A DNA stretch of 21,406 nucleotides from a bacterium (GTDB lineage Bacteria; Desulfobacterota; Anaeroferrophillalia; Anaeroferrophillales; Tharpellaceae), in assembly GCA_029935295.1 (NCBI GenBank), contig JAOZKP010000007.1:3496-24901 (forward strand), written 5' to 3'. The first letter of the stretch is position 1; each line of letters opens with the position of its first letter. Below, piece after piece: positions 14,029 to 21,406 of this stretch. The notes under the pieces are model-generated. The model had not been told where the DNA came from and made no database searches. It saw nothing but the letters and a program-made list of their open reading frames with translations. The translations under genes and the position numbers were made by a program.

Positions 14029-15066
14029 ATGGATAAGAATCGTCAACGGGCCATGGAAATGGCGGTTAGTCAGATCGAGAAGGAGTTTGGTAAAGGTTCA
14101 ATTATGCGTCTCGGTGATGAATCGCGGGCTGAAAATATTGATGTCATATCAACCGGTTCATTAAGTCTTGATATTGCATTAGGTGTCGGTGGGGTTCCCC
14201 GGGGACGGGTGATCGAGATCTACGGCCCGGAATCATCTGGTAAAACCACTTTGGCGTTGACCATTGTGGCTGAGGCGCAGAAGGTAGGCGGAGTCGCGGC
14301 TTTTGTCGATGCTGAACATGCTCTGGATGTTATTTATGCCCGTAAACTCGGGGTCAATGTTGACGATTTGCTGGTTTCCCAGCCGGATACCGGAGAACAG
14401 GCATTGGAGATAACCGAAATTCTGGTGCGTAGCGGCGCTCTGGATGTAGTGGTGGTCGATTCTGTTGCTGCTCTTGTTCCCCGGGCTGAGATTGAGGGCG
14501 AAATGGGCGATTCGCACATGGGCCTGCAGGCCCGGCTTATGTCGCAGGCTCTGCGTAAATTGGTGGCGGCAATCAGCAAATCAAAAACCACAGTAATTTT
14601 TATTAACCAGATCCGGATGAAAATCGGGGTTATGTTTGGTAACCCGGAAACCACAACCGGCGGTAATGCGCTGAAATTTTATTCAAGTGTGCGTCTCGAG
14701 ATCCGCCGAACCGGAGCGATCAAAAAAGGCGATGATGTTCTCGGCAACGCTACTCGGGTCAAAGTCGTGAAAAACAAAGTTGCTCCTCCATTTAAAGAAG
14801 CGCGTTTTGATATACTCTTTGGTGAAGGTATCTCCAAAGCTGGCGATGTTCTTGATCTGGCGGTTGACTGCGGGGTCGCTGAGAAGAGCGGTTCATGGTA
14901 TTCTTACAATAGTGAGCGTTTGGGGCAGGGACGTGATTTTGTCCGCAATCACTTGAAAGAAAATCCGGATATTCTTGATGAGATGGAGTTGAAAGTACGG
15001 GAATTTTATTCGATTCCATCAGCTACAGGTGCAAAAGCGGCGGGCACTGCTTCGGAAAAAGAGTGA
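14029..15066 (+). CDS. recA: Recombinase RecA
   Basis: 345-aa DNA strand-exchange ATPase, also co-protease for LexA. Walker A GPESSGKT at 66-73, FVDAEHALD, Walker B-like DVVVVDSVAALVP, loop L1 EGEMGDSHMGLQARLM, loop L2 IRMKIGVMFGNPETTTGGNALKFY, and the C-terminal domain are all intact. The C-terminal tail (GAKAAGTASEKE) is short and only mildly acidic compared with E. coli. ATG at 14029 has AAGAGGAG (14016-14023) just upstream; ATG at 14005 is rejected because the SD would lie inside the coding part. A small hairpin (TTCCGGA/TCCGGAA, 13999-14016) precedes the SD. pgpA precedes it and pilT follows 32 nt downstream. Confidence 0.98.
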   Translation: MDKNRQRAMEMAVSQIEKEFGKGSIMRLGDESRAENIDVISTGSLSLDIALGVGGVPRGRVIEIYGPESSGKTTLALTIVAEAQKVGGVAAFVDAEHALDVIYARKLGVNVDDLLVSQPDTGEQALEITEILVRSGALDVVVVDSVAALVPRAEIEGEMGDSHMGLQARLMSQALRKLVAAISKSKTTVIFINQIRMKIGVMFGNPETTTGGNALKFYSSVRLEIRRTGAIKKGDDVLGNATRVKVVKNKVAPPFKEARFDILFGEGISKAGDVLDLAVDCGVAEKSGSWYSYNSERLGQGRDFVRNHLKENPDILDEMELKVREFYSIPSATGAKAAGTASEKE

Positions 15067-15098
15067 TTTTTTAAGTACCCCATCAGAATGAGGTAAAA

Positions 15099-16289
15099 AT
15101 GGAACTTTTTCATGATATTCTCAAAAATGCGGTAAAATTCAAGGCGTCCGATATTCATCTTAAAGTTGGAGCCCCGCCGATTGTCAGGGTAGATGGCAAG
15201 CTCTATCCTTTTAAGGATTTTGAGCGTTTAACCATTAATGATCTGAAAGAGATGGCAGATCTTATGATGGGGCCGGGGCAGAAGGAATACTTACGGGATT
15301 TTCATGAAGTTGATTTAGGCTACGGAGTAAAAGGGATTGGCAGGTTCCGGGTTAACATCTATCAGCAGCGGAGTTCGCTGGTAATAGCGATGCGGACCAT
15401 CTCTTTTGAGATTCTAGATCTTGCGTCTCTGAATATGCCTGAAATTGTCGAAAAGATGATCGATGAGACCCGGCGGGGTCTGATTCTGGTTACAGGGACG
15501 ACCGGTAGCGGTAAGAGTACCACTTTGGCGGCGATGATTGATTATATCAATCGGAACCGCAGTGAAAATATCATTACAATTGAAGATCCGATAGAATATC
15601 TGCACCGGGATAAGTTAAGTTTGATTAATCAGCGTGAAATCGGTTTTGATACAACCTCATTTGCTTTGGCTCTGCGGGCCGCGCTGCGGCAGGATCCCGA
15701 TGTTATTCTGGTCGGTGAGATGCGTGATCTGGAGACGATTGAAATTGCTTTAACGGCCGCTGAAACCGGGCATCTGGTGCTCAGTACCCTGCATACTGTT
15801 GATGCGGTTGAGACGGTTAACCGGATTATCTCAGTTTTTCCACCACACCAGCAACCGCAGGTACGACTGCAGTTTGCAAGTATTTTGCGGGGCGTAATTT
15901 CCCAGCGTTTGATTGAGCGCTGTGATAAGCCAGGGCGAGTGCCGGCAATTGAAGTTTTGGTAAATACCCCGATGGTACGTGAATGTATCACAGAATCCGA
16001 TAGAACCATTGAAATTAAAGACGCAATTTCGAAAGGACACTCAATTTACGGCATGCAGTCATTCGATCAGTCCATTTTGAGTCACTATACAAATGGTATG
16101 ATCTCCTTTGACGAGGCTCTGAAGCAGAGCAGTAACCCGGATGATTTTCTTCTTAAAGTGCAGGGTGTTAGTTCAACTTCAGATACGAGTTGGGATTCTT
16201 TTGACAGCTCCGACAGTGAAAATGGTGAAGATAAGGACGATGACGATATCTCAACAAATGCGATGGATATCGAAAGATTTGCCAAGTGA
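15099..16289 (+). CDS. pilT: Type IV pilus retraction ATPase PilT
   Basis: 396-aa hexameric AAA-like secretion ATPase that powers pilus retraction and twitching. The N-terminal PAS-like domain begins with KFKASDIHLKVG (13-24). Walker A is GTTGSGKST (133-141), the Asp box is IITIEDPIEYLH (158-169), Walker B is DPDVILVGEMRD (199-210), and the His box is GHLVLSTLHT (224-233). Beyond the usual ~345-residue core there is a Ser/Asp/Glu-rich tail (about 357-384). GAGGT precedes the ATG. It lies between recA and recX and overlaps recX by 4 nt (GTGA). No pilin or other pil gene is in the window, so other parts of the machine are encoded elsewhere. Confidence 0.95.
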   Translation: MELFHDILKNAVKFKASDIHLKVGAPPIVRVDGKLYPFKDFERLTINDLKEMADLMMGPGQKEYLRDFHEVDLGYGVKGIGRFRVNIYQQRSSLVIAMRTISFEILDLASLNMPEIVEKMIDETRRGLILVTGTTGSGKSTTLAAMIDYINRNRSENIITIEDPIEYLHRDKLSLINQREIGFDTTSFALALRAALRQDPDVILVGEMRDLETIEIALTAAETGHLVLSTLHTVDAVETVNRIISVFPPHQQPQVRLQFASILRGVISQRLIERCDKPGRVPAIEVLVNTPMVRECITESDRTIEIKDAISKGHSIYGMQSFDQSILSHYTNGMISFDEALKQSSNPDDFLLKVQGVSSTSDTSWDSFDSSDSENGEDKDDDDISTNAMDIERFAK

Positions 16290-16747
16290 GCTCGAAAACC
16301 CCGGTTTCTGCCTGGTGGAAAGCTCAAGAGCTTCTAGCCCGGCGGGCGCATGGTACACAGGAGCTGATTAATAAGCTTAGGCTTCGTGATTTTCCGCCGG
16401 ATGAGATTGACGCTGCGATTAAGCGCCTATTTGAAAAGGGAATTTTAGATGACGAAGCTTTTGCCGAAAGGTTGACGGAAGAGCTTTTTTCCCGGCGCGG
16501 TTACGGTTTTCATGCTGTTCTCCTGCGTTTACGGCAGAAAGGACTTGATTTCGACCTTTGTCACCGGGTTGTGAAGAATTTTTTTATAGAGATTGATAAC
16601 GATGAGATGTCTGCCGCTATTTTACGGCTGGTTGCACGGCGGCGGGCCCATGAAAAAGATAAAAACCGACTGTTTGCTTGGCTCAAACGGCGCGGTTTCA
16701 GGGGTGATGAAATTACCCGGGCATTACATGATTACGAAATTGAATAG
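16286..16747 (+). CDS. recX: RecA regulatory protein RecX
   Basis: 153-aa all-helical modulator that binds the RecA filament and limits its activity. It is built of three-helix repeats: AWWKAQELLARRAHGTQELINKL, then IDAAIKRLFEKGILDDEAFAERL, then the later RRRAHEKDKNRLFAWLKRRGF repeat. RRAHGTQEL and GILDDEAFAE are family hallmarks. The start is GTG at 16286, overlapping the pilT stop; the upstream SD is weak, so translation is probably coupled to pilT. Length is normal. Note that pilT separates it from recA. The alaS promoter overlaps its stop codon. Confidence 0.9.
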   Translation: MSSKTPVSAWWKAQELLARRAHGTQELINKLRLRDFPPDEIDAAIKRLFEKGILDDEAFAERLTEELFSRRGYGFHAVLLRLRQKGLDFDLCHRVVKNFFIEIDNDEMSAAILRLVARRRAHEKDKNRLFAWLKRRGFRGDEITRALHDYEIE

Positions 16748-16768
16748 TTACAATTTAAATCGTATAAT
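16740..16768 (+). promoter_or_regulatory. Near-consensus sigma70 promoter for alaS
   Basis: TTGAAT (16740-16745), a 17-nt spacer, and a perfect TATAAT (16763-16768). The -35 overlaps the end of recX. The start point would be near 16775, leaving a leader of about 32 nt. alaS can therefore be transcribed apart from the rec-pil operon. Confidence 0.7.
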
Positions 16769-16806
16769 TATCAACGATTATTAAAATTTTAAGGAGTTAT
16801 GAACTG

Positions 16807-19446
16807 ATGACCGGAAATGAAATTCGCAGGAAATTTTTGGATTATTTTGGTGCGCATGAGCATGTTGAAATTAAAAGCTCGAGCCTGGTTCCGACCAATG
16901 ACCCAACCCTGCTGTTTACCAATGCGGGAATGAATCAGTTTAAGGATACCTTTGTCGGCTTGGAAGAGCGTGGTTACAAGCGGGCAACGACCTCGCAGAA
17001 ATGTGTTCGTGCCGGCGGTAAACATAATGATCTTGAAAATGTCGGGCGCACGGCTCGACATCACACTTTTTTTGAGATGCTCGGAAACTTCTCTTTTGGT
17101 GACTATTTCAAGCACCAGGCAATAACTTACGCCTGGGATTTTCTGACCAATGTCATGGAACTCGATGCCGAAAAATTGTGGGCGACGGTCTATCTTGATG
17201 ATGATGAGGCTTATGATATCTGGAAGGATGTGATTAAGGTTCCGGAATCGCGTATTGTTCGCCTTGGTGAAGCTGATAATTTCTGGGCGATGGGTGATAC
17301 TGGTCCCTGCGGCCCCTGTTCTGAGATTCTTTACGATCAGGGCGAAAGTATGAGCTGTGGTCCAAATTGTGGTATTGGGGATTGCGACTGTGATCGCTAT
17401 CTGGAGATCTGGAATCTGGTTTTTATGCAGTTTAACCGGGATGCAGACGGTACGATGCAGCCTTTGCCCAAGCCGAGTATCGATACGGGTATGGGGTTAG
17501 AACGTCTGGCGGCAGTCAAACAGGGCGTGCAGAGTAACTACGATACCGATCTTTTGCGACAGATAATTGCCGCCGGCGAGAAACTTTCGGGCCGGAATTA
17601 TGGCGATGATGACGACAGTGATGTTTCACTTCGTGTTTTAGCCGATCACAGCCGGGCCGCTACATTTCTGATTGCTGATGGCATTCTGCCCGCAAATGAG
17701 GGCCGGGGTTACGTCCTGCGTCGGATAATGCGCCGGGCGGCGCGGCATGGGAAAATGCTGGGGATGAATGATCCGTTTCTTTATCGCATGGCTGAGGCTG
17801 TGGCAGAGAATATGATTGAAGCTTATCCTGATTTGAAAGAGTCGTTGCCGTTTGTGAGTCGGGTGATCAAGAGCGAAGAGGAGCGTTTTGGAGAAACCCT
17901 CGATCGCGGGCTTAAGGTTCTGGATGAGGAGATTGAAAAGCTGAAAGCCTCGGCTGCCACCACCCTTTCCGGTGAAGTGACATTCAAGCTTTACGATACT
18001 TTCGGTTTTCCGGTTGATTTGACCGAGGATATTATCGAAAAAGATGGTTTTAAGGTTGATCACGAGGGTTTTACGGCACAGATGCAGAAACAGCAGGAGC
18101 TCTCGCGTAAAGCCTGGAAAGGCTCCGGTGAAGAAGCTGTTGCCGAGGTTTATAAAAGTCTTTTGAATGAGGGCTTGAAAAGTGAGTTCGTTGGCTACGA
18201 CAATTTTTCGGCAACCGGGAAAATTATTACAATTCTGCATGACGGCAGCCCGGTATCCCGGGCGGAAAAAGGCCAGCAAGTTGAAATTCTGTTTGACAGC
18301 ACACCTTTTTATGGTGAATCCGGTGGTCAGGCGGGGGATTCGGGCCGGGGTGAATTGGCAGATGCCGGTTTTACGGTACTGTCGACCAATAAGCCGCTCG
18401 ATGGTTTAATTTTGCATCTGGCAGTGGTAGAAAAGGGTGAATTGCGTCTCAATGATGAGTGTCGTCTGGTAGTTGCAACTGAAGAGCGTCTGGCTTCCGC
18501 CCGACATCACTCGGCCACCCATCTTCTCCAGGCGAAATTGCAGAAGGTTCTGGGCGATCATGTCAAACAGGCGGGTTCATTGGTTACGCCGGAGCGTTTA
18601 CGCTTTGATTTTAGTCACTTTTCAGCTTTAACTGAAGTTGAACTTGAAGAGGTGGAAGCGCTGGTAAACCGTGAAATTATGGCAAATCTGCCGGTTACGA
18701 CTGAAATTACCGATATGGAAACCGCAATTGCTCATGGCGCAATGGCGATTTTCGGCGAGAAATATGGTGACCATGTGCGGATGGTGAGTATGGGTGATGC
18801 CAGCATTGAACTCTGCGGCGGCACCCATGTTTGCGCTACCGGTGATATCGGCCTGGTGAAAATTGTTTCAGAAACCGGAATCGCCGCCGGGGTCCGTCGG
18901 CTAGAAGCTTTAGCCGGGAGTGCGGCTTTGAATTATATAAATCAGCGTGAAAAAATTGCCAAAAAAGCGGCTGGTTTATTGAAAGGGATTCCGGAAGAGT
19001 TAGTTGAGCGGGTTGAACGTCTTTTAGAGCAGGGCAAAGAGCAGCAGAAAGAGATATCTTCTTTGAAAGAGAAACTGGTCAGTGCCAGTGTTGGCGGCGG
19101 TAGCGGCGGGGCGACTAAAATTGCAGAGATCAATGGGATTCCGGTGCTGGCGCAGCGGGTTGAATGTGATAATCCGAAAGAGATGCGCCAGATTATGGAT
19201 GTCTATAAACAGAAAAACAGCGATGGTATTACGTTGCTCGGAGCGACGCATGACGGCAAAGCGATCCTGATAGTCCATGTCGGCAAAGCCTGGCAGAAAA
19301 AATTTCCCGCCGGTTCTCTGATTCGCGAACTTGCCGGTAAAGTCGGTGGCAAAGGCGGCGGCAAACCCGAACTCGCTCAGGCCGGCGGCCCCGATGGCGA
19401 CAAGCTGGATCTGGCTTTAGCTTTTCTGCCCGAATTGTTGCAGTAA
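16807..19446 (+). CDS. alaS: Alanyl-tRNA synthetase
   Basis: 879-aa class II synthetase, normal full length. The aminoacylation domain begins NEIRRKFLDYFGAHEH and includes VPTNDPTLLFTNAGMNQFKD (motif 1 region) and GMGLERL. A Cys-rich stretch, CGPNCGIGDCDCDRY (about 184-200), replaces the simpler segment of E. coli and is common in deltaproteobacterial AlaS. The editing domain has its zinc site: HSATH (H568, H572) and CGGTH (C670, H674). The C-Ala domain ends in the Gly-rich GGKGGGKPELAQAGGPDG. SD AAGGAG (16791-16796) is 10 nt before the ATG, and between them lies a tiny ATG-AAC-TGA frame (16799-16807). It is the last gene of the rec block. Confidence 0.98.
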   Translation: MTGNEIRRKFLDYFGAHEHVEIKSSSLVPTNDPTLLFTNAGMNQFKDTFVGLEERGYKRATTSQKCVRAGGKHNDLENVGRTARHHTFFEMLGNFSFGDYFKHQAITYAWDFLTNVMELDAEKLWATVYLDDDEAYDIWKDVIKVPESRIVRLGEADNFWAMGDTGPCGPCSEILYDQGESMSCGPNCGIGDCDCDRYLEIWNLVFMQFNRDADGTMQPLPKPSIDTGMGLERLAAVKQGVQSNYDTDLLRQIIAAGEKLSGRNYGDDDDSDVSLRVLADHSRAATFLIADGILPANEGRGYVLRRIMRRAARHGKMLGMNDPFLYRMAEAVAENMIEAYPDLKESLPFVSRVIKSEEERFGETLDRGLKVLDEEIEKLKASAATTLSGEVTFKLYDTFGFPVDLTEDIIEKDGFKVDHEGFTAQMQKQQELSRKAWKGSGEEAVAEVYKSLLNEGLKSEFVGYDNFSATGKIITILHDGSPVSRAEKGQQVEILFDSTPFYGESGGQAGDSGRGELADAGFTVLSTNKPLDGLILHLAVVEKGELRLNDECRLVVATEERLASARHHSATHLLQAKLQKVLGDHVKQAGSLVTPERLRFDFSHFSALTEVELEEVEALVNREIMANLPVTTEITDMETAIAHGAMAIFGEKYGDHVRMVSMGDASIELCGGTHVCATGDIGLVKIVSETGIAAGVRRLEALAGSAALNYINQREKIAKKAAGLLKGIPEELVERVERLLEQGKEQQKEISSLKEKLVSASVGGGSGGATKIAEINGIPVLAQRVECDNPKEMRQIMDVYKQKNSDGITLLGATHDGKAILIVHVGKAWQKKFPAGSLIRELAGKVGGKGGGKPELAQAGGPDGDKLDLALAFLPELLQ

Positions 19447-19508
19447 GGCTATCTCGAACCGGATAAAGTATGCCGAAATGTGATTATCAACTTCAGTCTG
19501 TGGTTTTT

Positions 19509-19536
19509 TTGCATATTATTGAGAAATTAATATAGA
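19509..19536 (+). promoter_or_regulatory. Possible promoter for the GGDEF-EAL gene
   Basis: TTGCAT (19509-19514), 16-nt spacer, TATAGA (19531-19536), 20 nt before the ATG. It lies in the ~109-nt gap after alaS, in which I see no strong terminator. Confidence 0.4.
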
Positions 19537-19555
19537 TTACCCTGTGGAAGGTATA

Positions 19556-21202
19556 ATGGAATCAAGTGCAGCACAAACCTTAAACATCACAACTTCTTTG
19601 CTGAAATCTCGTGCCAGCAAACATGCTGTTTATGGAGTCTTAATCGCTTTTTCCTGTATTGCTATCGCTACTTTAATGGTTGCTTACCTTGAAAAGGGGG
19701 CAGTTAGTCTCGATAATCTTTTGTATGCTCAGAAGAGTAACTTTGCTCTCTGGGTACTGGATTTGATGCCTTTTATTTTCGCCCTTTGGGGTCAGTATGT
19801 TAGTTCTATCATGGCTTATCAGGCAGGAGCTATGATTTTAGATCAAACATCAGAGCTCCGGGCCCAGGCAGTGGTTCTTGAAGAAAAAGCTTTTCACGGT
19901 GCTACTCATGACTCATTGACTGAGTTGCCCAATCGAATCCTGCTTCTTGATCGTCTACAGCAAGCTTTAAGTATTGCTTCAAGGCAGCAAAGCAAATTGG
20001 CAATTATGGTAATTGATCTTGATAATTTTAAGGAGGTAAATGATTCCCTGGGTCACTTTAATGGTGATGTAATTTTAAAACAGGTGGCGGCCCGTTTGCA
20101 GGGTGCCTTACGCAACCTTGATAGTGTTGCAAGGCTTGGTGGTGATGAATTTGCCATCCTGCTTCCTGAAGTTGCCAGTGAACAAGATGTTAATATCATT
20201 GCAAGAAAACTACAGCAGGCTTTGAAGCCTTCTTTTCAAGTAGGTGGTTTGACTCTGGACATTAATGCCAGTTTCGGGGCTGTACTTTTCCCTGATCACG
20301 GGAATGATATGGATACTTTGATGCAGAGGGCTGAAGTTGCCATGTATGCAGCTAAAAAAGAAAAGTCCAGTTTCATCTACTATGACAAAAAATATGATCA
20401 GTACAGCTCAAAACGGTTAACCCTTATGGCGGAATTACGCCAGGCAATTGATCAGAAGAGATTGACAGTCTTTTTTCAGCCGAAGGTTGATATTGAAACT
20501 GGCAGAGTAGTTGAGGTTGAAGCCCTGGTTCGCTGGCAACACCCTGAGCATGGTTTGTTGTTGCCGGATGAGTTTATTCCCATGGCTGAGCGTACGGGGT
20601 TGATTACTGCCCTTACGGCTCTGGTAACAGAGCTTTCATTAAAACAAATGGCGGTATGGAAACAAGAAGGTTATGACGTAGGGGTGACGATAAATATCTC
20701 AGCCAGAGTGTTGCTCGATCCCCAGTTCCCGGATACCTTGATAGGATTGTTGGCGGCTTATCGAGTAGAACCTGAGAAAGTGATGCTTGAAATAACAGAG
20801 ACCACAATCATGATAGACCGGGAACGGGCTCTCGAAACTATGTTTCGATTTAAGGATATGTCTGTGCGCATGTCGATTGATGATTTTGGCACCGGATATT
20901 CTTCACTGGCGTACTTAAAAGATCTACCGGTTCATGAACTGAAAATCGATAAATCTTTTGTTACGGATATGTGTTGCAACAGAGATGATGCCGTTATTGT
21001 TAAAATTGTAATTGAATTGGCTCATCAACTTGGTTTACAGGTGACTGCTGAGGGGGTCGAGACGGACGATGTTCTAAAAATGCTAACTGAACTGGATTGT
21101 GATATTGCTCAAGGGTATCTCATCAGCAAGCCGCTACCTGCTGATGAACTGATCTCCTGTTTATCAAATTCCAGCTGGCAGTTTACCCCATCTATCCAAT
21201 AG
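19556..21202 (+). CDS. Membrane GGDEF-EAL protein (c-di-GMP synthesis and turnover)
   Basis: 548 aa. Two membrane helices (about 24-45 and 62-84) are joined by a short loop, then a likely coiled stretch (ELRAQAVVLEEKAF) leads into GGDEF (about 115-270) and EAL (about 285-535). The active-site GGDEF is intact (195-199), with an inhibitory I-site RNLD (186-189) five residues before it. The EAL domain keeps EALVRW (E322), NISA, EITET, DDFGTGYSS, LKIDKSFV and AEGVETDD, so both activities are possible. There is no PAS, HAMP or periplasmic sensor of size; the loop between helices is only about 16 residues. ATG at 19556 follows GGAAGG; GTG at 19544 is an alternative. Its target could include the pili moved by PilT, but no link is shown. 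Confidence 0.92.
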   Translation: MESSAAQTLNITTSLLKSRASKHAVYGVLIAFSCIAIATLMVAYLEKGAVSLDNLLYAQKSNFALWVLDLMPFIFALWGQYVSSIMAYQAGAMILDQTSELRAQAVVLEEKAFHGATHDSLTELPNRILLLDRLQQALSIASRQQSKLAIMVIDLDNFKEVNDSLGHFNGDVILKQVAARLQGALRNLDSVARLGGDEFAILLPEVASEQDVNIIARKLQQALKPSFQVGGLTLDINASFGAVLFPDHGNDMDTLMQRAEVAMYAAKKEKSSFIYYDKKYDQYSSKRLTLMAELRQAIDQKRLTVFFQPKVDIETGRVVEVEALVRWQHPEHGLLLPDEFIPMAERTGLITALTALVTELSLKQMAVWKQEGYDVGVTINISARVLLDPQFPDTLIGLLAAYRVEPEKVMLEITETTIMIDRERALETMFRFKDMSVRMSIDDFGTGYSSLAYLKDLPVHELKIDKSFVTDMCCNRDDAVIVKIVIELAHQLGLQVTAEGVETDDVLKMLTELDCDIAQGYLISKPLPADELISCLSNSSWQFTPSIQ

Positions 21203-21242
21203 GTCTCGGTTCTAAAATCTTACTCACCACTTGCGAGTGACA

Positions 21243-21406
21243 TTAAATTCCATAGGCTTTATCATGAGGGCCTAACAGGACAAATTTAATTGTTTGATCA
21301 GGTGTATTCTGGCATTCTGAACAAGCAACGACAACATTATCGCCCTTTTTCCGACAAATTTCACAATACAAGTATATTATGATGAAGTTACGTTTTACTG
21401 GACACG
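21243..21406 (-). CDS. C-terminal part of a small zinc-ribbon protein (cut by the window edge)
   Basis: An open minus-strand frame enters from the right edge and ends at TAA (21245-21243). It encodes about 53 residues with no start codon of its own inside. It contains a zinc-ribbon-like pair, YCEIC and CSEC, 14-15 residues apart, then a short tail ending DKAYGI. No plus-strand gene competes for this stretch. I do not recognise the family; paired CxxC with this spacing is seen in many small zinc-binding proteins. The start must lie beyond the window. Confidence 0.5.
   Translation of the reverse strand, partial: CPVKRNFIIIYLYCEICRKKGDNVVVACSECQNTPDQTIKFVLLGPHDKAYGI

Noticed and set aside
15629..16009. 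Minus-strand open frame inside pilT
   Set aside because: It is a shadow of the conserved PilT ATPase core; its composition is Arg/Ser-rich as expected of antisense frames.
17638..18279. 213-codon minus-strand open frame inside alaS
   Set aside because: It is antisense to the conserved AlaS coding region, with no SD and no recognisable domain.
21226..21240. Small hairpin CACT-TGCG-AGTG downstream of the GGDEF-EAL gene
   Set aside because: A 4-bp stem without a proper T-tract is too weak to call a terminator.

Overview
The window reads as ordinary chromosome from a Gram-negative anaerobe of moderate G+C, most likely Desulfobacterota (former Deltaproteobacteria). I infer this from the order pgpA-recA-pilT-recX-alaS, from an HcpR-like CRP/FNR regulator divergent from a ferredoxin/HD gene pair, and from the envelope genes (AmpD, MltD, MtgA, a lipoprotein). 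No rRNA, tRNA, CRISPR array, integrase or transposase gene was seen. The genes are densely packed, and several overlap by 4-8 nt.

Layout. (1) 1-3193, plus strand: a peptidoglycan-recycling operon, ampD-nagZ-namZ (DUF1343), with overlapping stops and starts, followed by a small lipoprotein gene and a strong intrinsic terminator. (2) 3291-3456: a long imperfect inverted repeat that looks like a MITE or a structured repeat, ending at the stop codon of the next gene. (3) 3452-5885: a two-gene minus-strand operon (dicluster-type ferredoxin protein and a zinc-ribbon/degenerate HD protein) divergent from a CRP/FNR-family regulator. A perfect TTGAC-N4-GTCAA palindrome lies between them. (4) 5900-9058: a lytic transglycosylase with LysM (minus), then monofunctional transglycosylase MtgA, a Sm_multidrug_ex membrane protein and a lone STAS protein (plus), closed by a probably bidirectional terminator. 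(5) 9204-13350, minus strand: a multi-spanning GT-C-like protein with TPRs, a hexapeptide acetyltransferase, a D-amino-acid aminotransferase and a TIM-barrel sugar isomerase-like protein. (6) 13521-19446, plus strand: pgpA, recA, pilT, recX and alaS, the last with its own near-consensus promoter. (7) 19556-21202: a membrane GGDEF-EAL protein with intact motifs. (8) The right edge holds the 3' end of a minus-strand zinc-ribbon gene.

Taken together, much of the left two-thirds concerns the cell wall: recycling (AmpD, NagZ, NamZ), cleavage (MltD-like), synthesis (MtgA), and possibly D-amino-acid supply (Dat-like). The right third is a conserved DNA repair/translation block into which a type IV pilus retraction ATPase is inserted. 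The least understood part is the ferredoxin/pseudo-HD pair with its putative HcpR-type operator, followed by the 166-nt inverted-repeat element.
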